This document shows positions 1 through 9,173 of a DNA stretch of 64,000 nucleotides, in pieces. The stretch comes from JADLDB01 sp040755835 (GTDB lineage: Bacteria > Myxococcota > Myxococcia > Myxococcales > Myxococcaceae): positions 53,839 to 117,838 of the forward strand of contig JBFMAB010000013.1 in NCBI GenBank assembly GCA_040755835.1. The letters are read 5' to 3'. Under the pieces are notes generated by a model. That model was not told the DNA's origin, did no database searches, and saw only the letters and a list, made by a program, of their open reading frames with translations. Both the position numbers and the translations under genes were made by a program. Position 1 is the stretch's first letter; every line of letters starts with the position of its first letter.

Positions 1-1
1 C

Positions 2-901
2 ACGACCGGGAGCAACCCCGCCGTCCGGCCGCAGTCGAGCGCGCCGATGTCCCTCGAGGAGCCGGGTGCCGATGCCATGCCCGCGCTCTTCGGAGGGCAG
101 CCGCAGGCGAGCGCCGACGACTTCTTCGGTGGCTCGTTGCCCGCCGAGGAGAAGCGCGCGCCGCTGCCCGACGATCTCACCGGCGACGCCGCGCGGAGCG
201 CGCTGTTCGACATGGCCGCCGCGCTCCCGGCCGCCCCGCCCGACGCGCCGGCGCCCGCGCAGCCCGCGCCGCCCGCGCCGCCCGAGGTCGCGTCAGTCCC
301 GGTGGCCCGCTTCTCGGCGCCGCGGCCCCAGGAGCCCGAGGTGCCGCGCGGCCGGCGCACCGCGCTGGGCATCGTCGTGAACCTGGTCATCGCCGCGGTG
401 CTGGTCGTGGCGCTGGTGGTGGTCGGCTCGGCGTACCTCAACGAGGGCGAGGTGACCGCCGACACGCTGTCGTGGGCTCATCTCAAGGCGACCTTCGCGC
501 CGGGCAGCGACTTCGTGGCCGGCGACATCTCCAACGGCCTGTACGACACGAAGGCCGGCAAGGCCGTCTTTTTCGTGCGCGGTGACGTCACCAACCGCGG
601 GACGACGGCGGTGCGGGTGATGGTGAAGGCCGAGCTCCTCGAAGGCGACACGTTGGTGCGCGCAGCGGAGTCGGCGGCCGGCGCGCCGGCTTCGCCCGAA
701 GATCTGTACCTGCTGACGAGCGCAGAGGATCTCGAGGCGCTGAACGTGAAGGTGGCGGAGCGCGCTCCGGTGCTGGAGCCGGGCGCGTCGGCGCCGTTTG
801 TCGTCGCCTTCTTCGAGTACCCGCCGGACCTGAAGGGCTTCCGCGTGCGGGTGTCCGCGCGGTCGATTACGGACGCGTCGACCGCCAAGCGCGAGCCGTG
901 A
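2..901 (+). CDS. Membrane-anchored protein with DUF3426-like C-terminal domain (5' partial)
   Basis: The reading frame is open to the left edge, so the true N-terminus probably lies outside the window; the first ATG inside is at 47. Counted from that ATG there is an acidic, then Ala/Pro-rich linker (about residues 1-100), one membrane helix (about 105-131) and a soluble C-terminal domain of about 150 residues with alternating beta-type sequence that resembles DUF3426. Proteins of that type often begin with an MJ0042-type zinc ribbon, which cannot be seen here. The stop overlaps the start of the next gene by 4 bases (GTGA), so the two are probably co-translated. The function is unknown. The family assignment is by pattern only. 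Confidence 0.7.
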   Translation, partial: TTGSNPAVRPQSSAPMSLEEPGADAMPALFGGQPQASADDFFGGSLPAEEKRAPLPDDLTGDAARSALFDMAAALPAAPPDAPAPAQPAPPAPPEVASVPVARFSAPRPQEPEVPRGRRTALGIVVNLVIAAVLVVALVVVGSAYLNEGEVTADTLSWAHLKATFAPGSDFVAGDISNGLYDTKAGKAVFFVRGDVTNRGTTAVRVMVKAELLEGDTLVRAAESAAGAPASPEDLYLLTSAEDLEALNVKVAERAPVLEPGASAPFVVAFFEYPPDLKGFRVRVSARSITDASTAKREP

Positions 902-1650
902 CCGGGCCGCTCGAGCGCGCGCGCCAGGTGGTGAAGCGCCTGGCGGCGCTGTCGGGCGGGGCGCTGGTGCGGCGCCGGGCCGCCGCCCGGGTGCTGGCCG
1001 AGGTGAGCGAGACCGAGGCGACGCAGCTGCTGTCCGACGTGATGCGCCTCGCAGCGGAGCGGGAGCCCGACGCGCAGGTGGTGCTGCAGGCCTTCCTTCA
1101 CGCGCTCGAGGAGGACGGCGAGTTCATTCCCCACCTCTTCACCCTGCAGCGCGTGGCGTCGCTGCACGAGCAGGGCGACGTGGAGCTGCTCTTCGCCGAG
1201 GGCGAGCCGACGCGCGAGTACCACGTCGACGCGGCGGCCCGCGCCGACGCGCGGCTCTTCACGCTGCCGCTCGGCGTGCTCAAGTCCCGGGCTCGGCTCA
1301 CGAAGAACCCCGACGAGCTGTCGCGCCTGGCGGTGGCGTCGAACCCGGCCGTGGTGCGGGAGGTGCTTCGCAACCCGCGGCTCACCGAGGACCTGGTGGT
1401 GCGCATCGCGGCGCGCCGGCCCGCGCGCCCCGAGCCGCTGGTGGAGATCTGGCGCGCGCCGCGGTGGTCCGTGCGCCCGGCCGTGCGGCGCGCGCTGGCC
1501 TTCAACCCGTACCTGCCGCCGGGGGTGGGGGCGAAGATCGTCCCCACGCTGCCCAGGTCCGATCTCGAGCTCGTGCGCGACGACACCACGCTGCACGCCT
1601 CGCTGCGGGAGCTCGCGTCGACGCTGCTCGCCGCCCCGCCGCCGAAGTGA
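898..1650 (+). CDS. Leucine-rich variant / HEAT-like repeat protein, function unknown
   Basis: This 250-residue soluble protein starts with GTG inside the stop of the upstream gene. It is entirely helical in character. From about residue 120 it carries repeats of the pattern Leu-Ala-x-Asn-Pro-x-Val-x-x-x-Val-Leu-x-Asn-Pro-x-Leu-Thr, as in the leucine-rich repeat variant (LRV) family of alpha solenoids. The repeated NP turns sit near residues 135-145 and 200-205. No catalytic motif is visible. Solenoids of this kind usually serve in protein binding. The 4-base overlap with the membrane protein upstream suggests that the two act together, but no pathway can be named. Confidence 0.7.
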   Translation: MTGPLERARQVVKRLAALSGGALVRRRAAARVLAEVSETEATQLLSDVMRLAAEREPDAQVVLQAFLHALEEDGEFIPHLFTLQRVASLHEQGDVELLFAEGEPTREYHVDAAARADARLFTLPLGVLKSRARLTKNPDELSRLAVASNPAVVREVLRNPRLTEDLVVRIAARRPARPEPLVEIWRAPRWSVRPAVRRALAFNPYLPPGVGAKIVPTLPRSDLELVRDDTTLHASLRELASTLLAAPPPK

Positions 1651-1653
1651 AGC

Positions 1654-1878
1654 TCAGCTCTTCTGGCTCGACTCGCCCTCGACGACCTGCGCGTCCTCGC
1701 TGGCGCGCTCCAGCTTCTTCGGCGTCGCGTCCACCAGGTCGTCGCCCCTCGCCGCCTTCTTGAAGGAATAGACGAACTTGCCGACGGCGTTGCCCAGCTG
1801 CCCCATGCGCGACGCCGAGAAGATGATGAGCGCGACGACGATCAGCGTGATGACTTCTCCGGTGCCGCACGAGCCCAT
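1654..1878 (-). CDS. tatA: Twin-arginine translocase subunit TatA/TatE family
   Basis: This 74-residue protein has the TatA layout: a short N-terminus with a Gly-Thr-Gly-Glu motif, one membrane helix (about residues 8-21), a turn (FSASRM-x-x-LG in place of the usual FG-x-KKLP), an amphipathic helix ending in FKKA at residues 39-42, then a charged tail. TatA oligomers form the pore that passes folded proteins across the inner membrane. The start at 1878 was chosen because the helix begins right after it; the frame is open further upstream. It is unlinked to tatB or tatC, as is common in deltaproteobacterial lineages. The divergent neighbour is ugpQ. Confidence 0.85.
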   Translation of the reverse strand: MGSCGTGEVITLIVVALIIFSASRMGQLGNAVGKFVYSFKKAARGDDLVDATPKKLERASEDAQVVEGESSQKS

Positions 1879-1963
1879 GGCTGCACCCTGCCCGATGCGC
1901 GACGGCTCCGCAACAAGGGCGCCTTGACGACCGGAGGACCGGGCCGTAGCACCCGCTGCCTGC

Positions 1964-2710
1964 ATGCCGATGCGCATCCTGGGCCACCGCGGGGCGAGCG
2001 CCGACTTTCCCGAGAACACGATCGAGGCCTTCCTCGGCGCCGCCGAGCAGGGGGCCGACGGCGTGGAGCTCGACGTGATGCGCTGCGGCTCGGGCGAGCT
2101 GGTGGTGTGCCACGACGAGCGCCTCGATCGCCTCGCCGGCCTCCCGTGGGAGGTCGCGACGACCAGCTGGCGCAAGCTGTCGAAGGTGGACGTGGGCAGC
2201 CGCCTCGGCTTTCCGCCCGCGCGCATCCCGCTGCTCGCCGACGTCTTCGACGCGCTGCCTGAGCGCCTGGTGGTGAACGTCGAACTCAAGTGCGAGGACG
2301 TGGACGACCGCGGTCTCTCCGAGGCGGTGGGGCGCTACGTCACCGACGCGGGGCTGGCCTCCCGCGTCTTCTTGTCCAGCTTCAACCCGCTGTGCCTGGT
2401 GCGCCTCGCGCGCGCCTTCCCGTCGCTCAAGCGCGGCTTCCTCATCGACCCCGACAAGGCGTGGGCGCCGCAGGCGTGGTTCTGGTTGCCGGCGACCGCG
2501 TCCACCTCGGTGCACCCGGCGGCGGAGGCCTGCACCGCGGAGCGCGTCAACCGGTGGCACGCGCGGGGCTGGGAGGTAGCCGCGTGGACGGTGGACGACC
2601 AGGTCGAGGCGCGGCGCCTGCGCGCGCTGGGCGTGGACTGGCTCATCACCAACCGGCCCGGGGCGCTTCGGCGCGAGCTCACGGCGGTGGCGCCGGCCTT
2701 CGGCGATTAG
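1964..2710 (+). CDS. ugpQ: Glycerophosphodiester phosphodiesterase
   Basis: This 248-residue GDPD-family TIM barrel hydrolyses glycerophosphodiesters to sn-glycerol 3-phosphate and an alcohol. Visible family residues are His8-Arg-Gly, Glu17-Asn-Thr, the metal ligands Glu35 and Asp37, and His50 in the motif CHDE. Near the C-terminus the segment VAAWTVDD and then WLITNRPG are typical. The length is normal for the cytosolic form and there is no signal peptide. A second ATG two codons downstream (1970) is an equally good start. The stop overlaps the stop of the convergent gene at 2707. Confidence 0.93.
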   Translation: MPMRILGHRGASADFPENTIEAFLGAAEQGADGVELDVMRCGSGELVVCHDERLDRLAGLPWEVATTSWRKLSKVDVGSRLGFPPARIPLLADVFDALPERLVVNVELKCEDVDDRGLSEAVGRYVTDAGLASRVFLSSFNPLCLVRLARAFPSLKRGFLIDPDKAWAPQAWFWLPATASTSVHPAAEACTAERVNRWHARGWEVAAWTVDDQVEARRLRALGVDWLITNRPGALRRELTAVAPAFGD

Positions 2711-3615
2711 AAGTCGAGGCCGATGGTGGTGTTGATCGCCAGCACCGCCGGCACGTCGATGTCCATACCGGTGCTCGCGTCGCGGAAGCGGCCGATGACC
2801 GAGTAACTCACCTCGGCGCCGATGATCGCCACGCCGCCGATGAAGCGGAAGCCGCCGTAGAAGCGGTTGTGCGTGTTGGCGGCGGCCTGCACCGAGTCAA
2901 AGACGTAGTAGTCGCGGAACTGCTCGGCCGGGAGGTCCGACTCGGCGAGCGAGCGCGAGGGGCGGAAGTCGATGTTCGACGAGGTCGCTCCCACGAAGAG
3001 CAGGTTCCAGCCGACGTACGGGGTGATGGTGATCATCCCGGCGATCGCGAACTGCTTTCCGATGCCGAGGTCGAGGCCGCCGCAGGTGACGTCGAAGTCG
3101 CGCCCGTTGACCAGCTTGGTGACGTTGCCGCGAATGCCGATGTCCGGCAGGTACCGGAAGCCCTCGTTGACCGCCCACTTGAGCTCCAGCGTGCCGGCGC
3201 CCATGCGGCTCTTTTCGATCCACGCGGCGCGCGCGCCGATCTCGAAGGAATACGGCAGGCCCTTGCGGACGTGGAGGCTGGGGATCAGCATCGGCCCCTT
3301 GAACTCGCCCTCCGTCGGCAGCGTGCCGCCCTGGAAGTCGACGATCGACAGCTCGGCATTGAAGGCGAAGCCCGAGTGGCCGAGCGTCTCCGGCGGCGCG
3401 AGGTTCACGCTGGTGAGCGCCGCGCCCATCTGCCGCACGAAGGCGCGGAAGTTGGCGTTCGCGCGCGGGGTGTGGCCGGTGCCGTTCGGCTGGGGGTTGC
3501 CCAACTGGTAGATTTTGAAGTCGTAGGCGTCGGCCCGGGCGACGCCGGCCACCGCCAGCACGAGGCAGGTGAGGGCGGCGGCGAGGCTTGGGCGGCGCGG
3601 GGCACGGCAGGCCAT
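2707..3615 (-). CDS. Exported protein, probably outer-membrane or periplasmic, function unknown
   Basis: Translation from the ATG at 3615 gives a 302-residue protein with a clear Sec signal peptide (Arg-rich start, a hydrophobic run around residues 10-25, an Ala-x-Ala-type site before DAYDFK). The mature part is rich in alternating hydrophobic residues, Gly and aromatics, and it ends in Gly-Leu-Asp-Phe, the terminal aromatic typical of outer-membrane beta barrels. A barrel is therefore likely. An in-frame ATG 12 codons upstream (3651) would add residues before the signal and is less likely. No enzyme motif was recognised. Confidence 0.75.
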   Translation of the reverse strand: MACRAPRRPSLAAALTCLVLAVAGVARADAYDFKIYQLGNPQPNGTGHTPRANANFRAFVRQMGAALTSVNLAPPETLGHSGFAFNAELSIVDFQGGTLPTEGEFKGPMLIPSLHVRKGLPYSFEIGARAAWIEKSRMGAGTLELKWAVNEGFRYLPDIGIRGNVTKLVNGRDFDVTCGGLDLGIGKQFAIAGMITITPYVGWNLLFVGATSSNIDFRPSRSLAESDLPAEQFRDYYVFDSVQAAANTHNRFYGGFRFIGGVAIIGAEVSYSVIGRFRDASTGMDIDVPAVLAINTTIGLDF

Positions 3616-3681
3616 GCGACGAACCCTAGCCCCGGCGAGCGGGTGCATCAATTCTTCCGCGGGCTTCAGGCTTCGACAGCC

Positions 3682-6600
3682 TCAGGGGCCGGCGGGGCGC
3701 GGGTTGTTGGACTGGGCGACGGCGCTGACCGCCCGGCGGCGGATGACGAGCGTCTTCCGGGTGGCGAAGTCCTGTGACTCGCGGGCGACGACGGTGACCA
3801 GGTTGTTCCCCTCTTTCAAGGGGAATTCGGTGGTGAACTTCACTTTGTCGCCGTCCTCCGCGCTCCTACCCTTGAAGAAGACCTTCTGGTCGTTCACCAG
3901 GACGAAGAGGTCGAGGAGCTGCGGGTCCGCGACCACGCCCGACAGGGTGAAGCGGTCGCTCTCGGTCACCGCGCCGCCCTGCGCCGGGTCGACGTTCAAG
4001 GCGATCTGCGCGGGGCTGCGGAACTCGCTCCAGGCGATCTCCTTCGGGGCCGATGCCTTCTGGCCCTTCGCGTCGCGGAGATCGCTCGTCTTGACGAAGA
4101 CGAAGCGATCTTTCTCGAGCTCGACCCGGGAGAAGGACGCGCCGCGGGCCTGCTCGACCAGCGTGGCGCCCTTCGGCAGCCGACCCAGCACCCGTTGGCC
4201 GTCGCCGGCGGAGTAGAAGTCCGCCCGGTCGGCGACGCGCACCAGCGAGCTCTTGCGCGCCTCGAAGACCAGGGCGGGCCCGTCGGTCGCCACCGGCAGC
4301 GCCAGCTTGTCGGCGGTGTACTCGTCGAGCGGCTCGTCGATGATCGCCAGCTTCAGGTTGAAGTCGGCGGCCTTGTACGCCTTCTTCACCTCGAGCTGGA
4401 AACGCGCGGTCTTCGTCTCGCCCGGCGCGAGCTCGCCCAGCTTGAAGCGGCCCTTCTCGATGAAGATGTTGGAGTCCGCCGCGTTGCGGATGGTCGAGAA
4501 CGTGTCGAGCGCCTTGCCCTGGCCCACGTTGGTGACATCGACCACCAGCGTGACGTTTTCTCCGCGCTGGATGAGGCCGTCGCCGTTGCACGCGTCGCAG
4601 GTGTCGTTGACCGACCAGTTGAAGGCGAACTGCGGGCGGGTCTGCTCGGCGAAGTTCAGCTCGCCAGCGTCGACCTCGGCGAGCACGCCGCTGTCGTCCT
4701 GCAGCTTCACCTTCACGCCGTCGCGGCGCGACAGGAGATCCCTGGGCGTCTTCACCGTCACGGTCGACGACTTCTTCTCGCCAGGCTTCAGCAGGCCGTA
4801 GAGGAACTCGCGGCGGTCGATGATCCCATTCTCCGCCTCGATCCACGCGCGCAGGCGGCGCACCGGCTCGGCACCCTTGTTCTCGACGGTCAGCTCGAGC
4901 TGCACGGTGTCTCCGGCGATGATCTTCTTGTCGCCGTTCGCCCGGAGCGTGGCGACCAGCTGCGGGGCCTTCGGCGTCGCGCCGGCGGTCCAGTCGAGGC
5001 CCATCGAGCTGATCGCATCGGCGATGTGCTTCTCCTCGGCGGCGCGGCGGGCCGCTACGAAGCCCTTGCCGGCCTTCAACATCTCGTCCCGGCGAAGCTT
5101 CGGCGCCGCCAGGATGAACTCGCGCGCGAAGGTGACCTCAAAGTCCTCCTTCACCTCGTCCTGGGACTCGGCGTCGAGCTGGTCGTCCAGCTCTGCGTTA
5201 TCCGAGCCCGGGGACTCGCTGTCAGTCAGCACGTTCTTGCCGCCCTTTGCCGTCTTGGGGTCCTTCGGATCGGCCCTGGCCACCTTCTGCGGCTCGTCCT
5301 TCAGGTACTTGAGCGACTCGGCCGGGCGCTCGCGCACCACCACGTCCTCGCGCTTCTTCGCGGCCTCGGCGTTGGACGGGTTGCCGAAGTGGTGGTCGAG
5401 ATCGGCCTCGCCCATCGTGCGACGCGGCGCGAAGAGGTCGACGCGATCCGGCGTGACGCGGGTGGGGATCAGCTCGATGTCGGGGGTGATGCCGACCTCC
5501 TGGATGCTGACGTCACCCGGCGTGAGGTACTTGGCGATGGTCAGCTTGAGCGCCGAGTCGTCGGGGAAGTCGTACAACACCTGCACACTGCCCTTGCCGA
5601 ACGTCTGCCGGCCGATGATCACCGCGCGGTTCTGGTTCTTCAGCGCGCCGGCGACGATCTCCGAAGCCGAGGCGCTGCCGGCGTTCACCAGCACCGCCAC
5701 CGGGAACGCGTCGTCCTCATCGTCGGCGTGCGCGCGCTTCTCCTCGCGCAGCTTGTCGGACAGGCCGACGGTCGCGACGATGGTGCCCGAGGACAGGAAG
5801 AGGTCGGAGACCTGGATCGCCTGGTCGAGGAGGCCGCCCGGGTTGCCGCGCAGGTCCAGCACCAGGCCCCTGAGGCCCTTCGGGCTGCCCGACGACGCCG
5901 CCTGTTGGTTCAGCTCGTCGAGCGCCTGCTGCAGATCGCGGGTGGTGTTGCCCTGGAAGTTCTTCAGCCGCACGTAGCCGACGCCCTGCGCGAGCAGCTT
6001 CGACTGCACCGACTCGATGTTGATGAGCGCCCGGGTGACGGTCATCGACTGGGCCTTGTCCCAGCCCTTGCGCATCACGTGAATGGTGACGCGCGAATCG
6101 ACCGGGCCGCGCAGCTTCCCGACGGCCTCGTTCAGGTCCATGTTGACCGTCGACTCCTCGCCGATCCGGAGGATCTGGTCGTCTTTCTTGATGCCGGCGC
6201 GAAAGGCGGGCGTCTTGGGCAGGACCTTCACCACCGTCAAGACGCCCTCGCGCATCTGGATCACGAAGCCGAGGCCGCCGAACTCGCCCTTGGTGGTGAG
6301 CTTCATTTCCCGGTACATCTCGGGCTTGAGCAGCACCGAGTGCGGATCCAGCGTCTGCAGCATGCCGTTGACCGCCGCGTACTCGATCTCCCGCGTGTCC
6401 TCGACGGGGCGCATGTTGCGCGAGACGAAGTCGAAGACGTCCTTCAAGGTGAAGCTCATCTTCCACAGCGAGTCGACGTGGGAGATGTCGAACTCCTTGA
6501 GCTTCCCGTTGACGTTGACGCGCACCTTGCCGGATTCGGCAGTGCCGTCGACCATCACGTCGGGCACGGTCTTCTCCACCGCCTCGAGCGACGCGACCAT

Positions 6601-6840
6601 CATCTCCTTCGGGTGCACCCGCTTGGGGTCGACGTAGTTGTCCTTCACGTAGAGGATCACCTTCGTCAGCACGCGCAGCGACGACAGGTCGTGCGGGCTC
6701 TTGCCGCTGTCGTCAGCGGGCCGGCTGGGGGCCGCGACCGCGTCAGGCATCGTGAGGGTGAGCGGGGTGCGATCGCTGCCGCTGATCGCCCACGCGGAGA
6801 CGAGCGCGGCGATCACGACAACACGGCGGAGAGTGGGCAT
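3682..6840 (-). CDS. S41-family C-terminal processing protease with long multidomain extension
   Basis: This is a 1052-residue periplasmic protease of the CtpA/Tsp type with a signal or anchor at residues 1-20. The PDZ domain is at about 180-265, with the preceding GGLGF motif. The S41 core has catalytic Ser391 (in GSASASEIVAGAL) and Lys416 (in FGKGSVQ), 25 residues apart as in the family. Usual family members end near residue 450-700. Here a charged linker (470-600) leads to two CARDB/Ig-like domains (about 626-700 and 737-825; the second starts with a Cys-x-x-Cys and a Ca-type NGDG loop), an SH3-like domain (865-922) and a last Ig-like domain (950-1036). The extension probably binds substrate or cell-wall partners. 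Confidence 0.93.
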   Translation of the reverse strand: MPTLRRVVVIAALVSAWAISGSDRTPLTLTMPDAVAAPSRPADDSGKSPHDLSSLRVLTKVILYVKDNYVDPKRVHPKEMMVASLEAVEKTVPDVMVDGTAESGKVRVNVNGKLKEFDISHVDSLWKMSFTLKDVFDFVSRNMRPVEDTREIEYAAVNGMLQTLDPHSVLLKPEMYREMKLTTKGEFGGLGFVIQMREGVLTVVKVLPKTPAFRAGIKKDDQILRIGEESTVNMDLNEAVGKLRGPVDSRVTIHVMRKGWDKAQSMTVTRALINIESVQSKLLAQGVGYVRLKNFQGNTTRDLQQALDELNQQAASSGSPKGLRGLVLDLRGNPGGLLDQAIQVSDLFLSSGTIVATVGLSDKLREEKRAHADDEDDAFPVAVLVNAGSASASEIVAGALKNQNRAVIIGRQTFGKGSVQVLYDFPDDSALKLTIAKYLTPGDVSIQEVGITPDIELIPTRVTPDRVDLFAPRRTMGEADLDHHFGNPSNAEAAKKREDVVVRERPAESLKYLKDEPQKVARADPKDPKTAKGGKNVLTDSESPGSDNAELDDQLDAESQDEVKEDFEVTFAREFILAAPKLRRDEMLKAGKGFVAARRAAEEKHIADAISSMGLDWTAGATPKAPQLVATLRANGDKKIIAGDTVQLELTVENKGAEPVRRLRAWIEAENGIIDRREFLYGLLKPGEKKSSTVTVKTPRDLLSRRDGVKVKLQDDSGVLAEVDAGELNFAEQTRPQFAFNWSVNDTCDACNGDGLIQRGENVTLVVDVTNVGQGKALDTFSTIRNAADSNIFIEKGRFKLGELAPGETKTARFQLEVKKAYKAADFNLKLAIIDEPLDEYTADKLALPVATDGPALVFEARKSSLVRVADRADFYSAGDGQRVLGRLPKGATLVEQARGASFSRVELEKDRFVFVKTSDLRDAKGQKASAPKEIAWSEFRSPAQIALNVDPAQGGAVTESDRFTLSGVVADPQLLDLFVLVNDQKVFFKGRSAEDGDKVKFTTEFPLKEGNNLVTVVARESQDFATRKTLVIRRRAVSAVAQSNNPRPAGP

Positions 6841-6894
6841 GAGCGGAGTCGTCCCTTCAGGAGCAGTTGTGCGGAGTTGAGGAAAGCCTAATCA

Positions 6895-6932
6895 CCGGGG
6901 TCAGCCCCTTCAAGGAAGGGCCAACACCCCGG
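6895..6932 (-). terminator. Nested hairpin downstream of the EI24-like gene
   Basis: The outer stem CCGGGGT/ACCCCGG (6895-6901 with 6926-6932) encloses a second hairpin, CCCTTC-AAG-GAAGGG (6906-6920). It lies about 40 bases past the stop of the minus-strand EI24-like gene and about 55 bases before the protease start. The T-run after it on the minus strand is poor, so it may be a weak terminator or a leader structure of the protease mRNA. Confidence 0.45.
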
Positions 6933-6973
6933 CGAGGCCGCGCGTTCCCGCTTGACGGCTGGCCCCGCTTCGC

Positions 6974-7762
6974 TCAGGCGCGCGTGGGCGGCAGGGCGCC
7001 GGCGGCGAGCAGCCCGCGGTACAGCAGCGTGCCCGCCACGACGGCGACCGGCATCAGGAAACAGTTCAGCACCGGCACCCAGAGGATCACCCACAAGGCC
7101 GCGCCGAAGCCCAGCGCGAGCGGCAGCCGACGTCGCAGCGCAGTCACCACCTGTCCGAAGGGACGGAGGTGCCGCGCCATGGGGTTCGAGAGGTGCTCCA
7201 CCGCCAGCCAGAACATCGACCACGCCGAAGAGACGACCACCCACACCACGTTGCCGGCCACCGGCACCAGATTGAGCGGCCAGAGGACGACGAAGCCCAG
7301 GGTCATGAAGCCGACGCGCAGCAGCGTGTGCGAGAGCGACTCGACGGTGCCGCGCACCAGCCCGCGCAGCGAGAAGGGCGGGGCGTCGAAATCTCCGCAG
7401 CGCGTCTCCGTGGCCTCCGACAGCGGATCCTGCAGCGGGGCCAGCACGAGGTTCGGCACCGTGAGCGCGGACACCACGAACGCCAGCGCGAAGACGAGCA
7501 CGCCCAGGCCGGACGAGGTGACGCGCTGCCAGGCGGCGGCGTGGCCGACCAGCCGATCGGCCAGGCTCTGGGACGCGGGCCACAGCAGCAGCGCGAGCCC
7601 GGTCAGCGTCGCGGCGGTGACCAGCGCGGCCAGCGACGACCATGCGAGCAGCCGGGGCGTGCGGACGATCAGCCCGAAGGCCCGCAGCGGCAGGGACAGG
7701 CCGGTGAAGAGGTCGCCGGGACGGCTGGCAGTCGCCAGCGAGGGGATGGGAGAGGCCGCCAT
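6974..7762 (-). CDS. EI24/CysZ-like integral membrane protein
   Basis: This 262-residue protein has about four hydrophobic spans (near residues 40-62, 85-115, 150-185 and 215-250). It carries the family segment P-x-L-x-x-P-L-x-x-P-L-x-E at about 105-120, which matches the EI24 domain (PF07264) shared with the sulfate channel CysZ. Myxobacterial members are of unknown substrate, so sulfate transport is a family possibility only; no cys gene is nearby. The neighbours are the S41 protease downstream on the same strand and the divergent glutamate-cysteine ligase gene. Confidence 0.85.
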   Translation of the reverse strand: MAASPIPSLATASRPGDLFTGLSLPLRAFGLIVRTPRLLAWSSLAALVTAATLTGLALLLWPASQSLADRLVGHAAAWQRVTSSGLGVLVFALAFVVSALTVPNLVLAPLQDPLSEATETRCGDFDAPPFSLRGLVRGTVESLSHTLLRVGFMTLGFVVLWPLNLVPVAGNVVWVVVSSAWSMFWLAVEHLSNPMARHLRPFGQVVTALRRRLPLALGFGAALWVILWVPVLNCFLMPVAVVAGTLLYRGLLAAGALPPTRA

Positions 7763-7815
7763 GCGCGAGGACGTGAGATGCCGGAGGGGAAACGTTATAG
7801 ACGCGCGACCATTTC

Positions 7816-9156
7816 ATGTCGCTCGACGCCAGCCACAGCGAAGAGGCCCCGACCCTCACGGATCCGGCCGAACTGGTCCGCTACTTCCAGGGCGCCGAGC
7901 GCCACGACGCGCCGCTGCTCGTGGGCCTCGAGCACGAGAAGCTGATCTTCACCGTCGAGGGCGCGCGGGCCGTGCCGTACGAAGGCGCGCAGGGCATCGG
8001 CGCGGTGCTGGAAGGTTTCCGCCGCTTCGGCTTCAAGGACTACCGCGAGGCGCCCCCGCTGCCGCCGATCGCCATGCAGCGCGGCATGGAAACCGTGTCC
8101 ATCGAGCCGGGCGGGCAGGTGGAGCTGTCAGGCTCGCCGCACACCTCCGCGCGCGAGGCGCACGCCGAGAACGTGCGCCACCTGTCCGAGCTGCGGCAGG
8201 TGCTCACGCCCCTGGGGCTGCGCGCGGTGGCGCTCGGCTACCGGCCCTTCACGCCGTTGGCCGAGATGCCGTGGATGCCGAAGACGCGCTACCGCACGAT
8301 GCGGGAGACGCTCGGCGCGCGGGGCCGTCTGGCGCACCACATGATGCTGATGACGGCCACCGGCCAGGTGAGCCTCGACTGGCGCGACGAGGGCGACGCC
8401 GCGCGCAAGGTGACGGCCGCGGTGCGCGTCGCGCCGCTGCTGGTGGCGCTGTACGCCAACAGCCCGCTCACCGACGGCAGGCCGAACGGCTACCTGTCGT
8501 GGCGCAGCCGGGTGTGGAACGAGGTCGACCTGGCGCGCTGCGGCTACCCGCCCTGCATGCTGGACGGCTCGTTCTCGTACCAGGCGTACGTGGACTGGGT
8601 GGTGGACGCGCCGATGCTCTTCCTCCGGCGCAACGGCCAGTACCTGAACCCGAACCGCACCTTCCGCCAACTGCTGGCCGAAGGCTGGGACGGGAAGCCG
8701 GCGCTGTACTCCGACTGGGTCGACCACCTCTCCACCATGTTTCCCGAGGTGCGGCTCAAGAAGGTCATCGAGATCCGCAGCGCCGACGCGGTCAACGCCG
8801 AGCTGACCGGCGCGCTCGCCGCGTTGATGCGCGGGCTGTTGTACGACGACGGGGCGCTCGACGAGGTGCTCGCGCTGCTGCCGGCCCGCCCGCCGGCCGA
8901 GCACCTCGCGCTGCACGCGGCCGCGCAGGAGAAGGGCCTGGGCGCGCCGCTCGGCGCCGGGACGCTGGCGGACTACGCGAAGGACCTGGTGGCGATCGCC
9001 CGCCGGGGCCTCGAGCGCCTCGACCCGCTCGACGCTCCGCTGCTCGACCCGCTGGTCGAGGTGGCGGCGCGCGGGCGTTCTCCGGCGCTGGACGTGCTGG
9101 CCCACTTCGAGGCCGAGCCGCGGCCGGACGTCTTCCTGCAGCGCTTCGTGCTCTGA
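7816..9156 (+). CDS. gshA: Glutamate-cysteine ligase, plant/proteobacterial GCS2 type
   Basis: This 446-residue enzyme makes gamma-glutamylcysteine from Glu, Cys and ATP, the first step of glutathione synthesis. Its marks are the VGLEHEKLIF motif at residues 36-45, QRGMETVSIEPGGQVELSG near 91-109, the stretch ending in MPKTRYR near 154-160 and RSRVWNEVD near 232-240. The length fits the plant-type group (about 430-460 residues), not the 518-residue enterobacterial type. The ATG at 7816 stands in the short gap to the divergent EI24-like gene. No gshB is in view. Confidence 0.93.
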   Translation: MSLDASHSEEAPTLTDPAELVRYFQGAERHDAPLLVGLEHEKLIFTVEGARAVPYEGAQGIGAVLEGFRRFGFKDYREAPPLPPIAMQRGMETVSIEPGGQVELSGSPHTSAREAHAENVRHLSELRQVLTPLGLRAVALGYRPFTPLAEMPWMPKTRYRTMRETLGARGRLAHHMMLMTATGQVSLDWRDEGDAARKVTAAVRVAPLLVALYANSPLTDGRPNGYLSWRSRVWNEVDLARCGYPPCMLDGSFSYQAYVDWVVDAPMLFLRRNGQYLNPNRTFRQLLAEGWDGKPALYSDWVDHLSTMFPEVRLKKVIEIRSADAVNAELTGALAALMRGLLYDDGALDEVLALLPARPPAEHLALHAAAQEKGLGAPLGAGTLADYAKDLVAIARRGLERLDPLDAPLLDPLVEVAARGRSPALDVLAHFEAEPRPDVFLQRFVL

Positions 9157-9173
9157 CCGAGCCGGCGAACCGG

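Noticed and set aside
4195..6891. Long plus-strand open frame opposite the S41 protease
   Set aside because: It is a shadow of high GC content: His/Arg/Leu-rich, without domain or ribosome site, and the minus strand encodes clear catalytic motifs.
6867..9145. Plus-strand open frame opposite the EI24-like gene and in another frame over gshA
   Set aside because: The frame is Arg/Pro-rich with no motif; EI24 and glutamate-cysteine ligase motifs are on the other frames.
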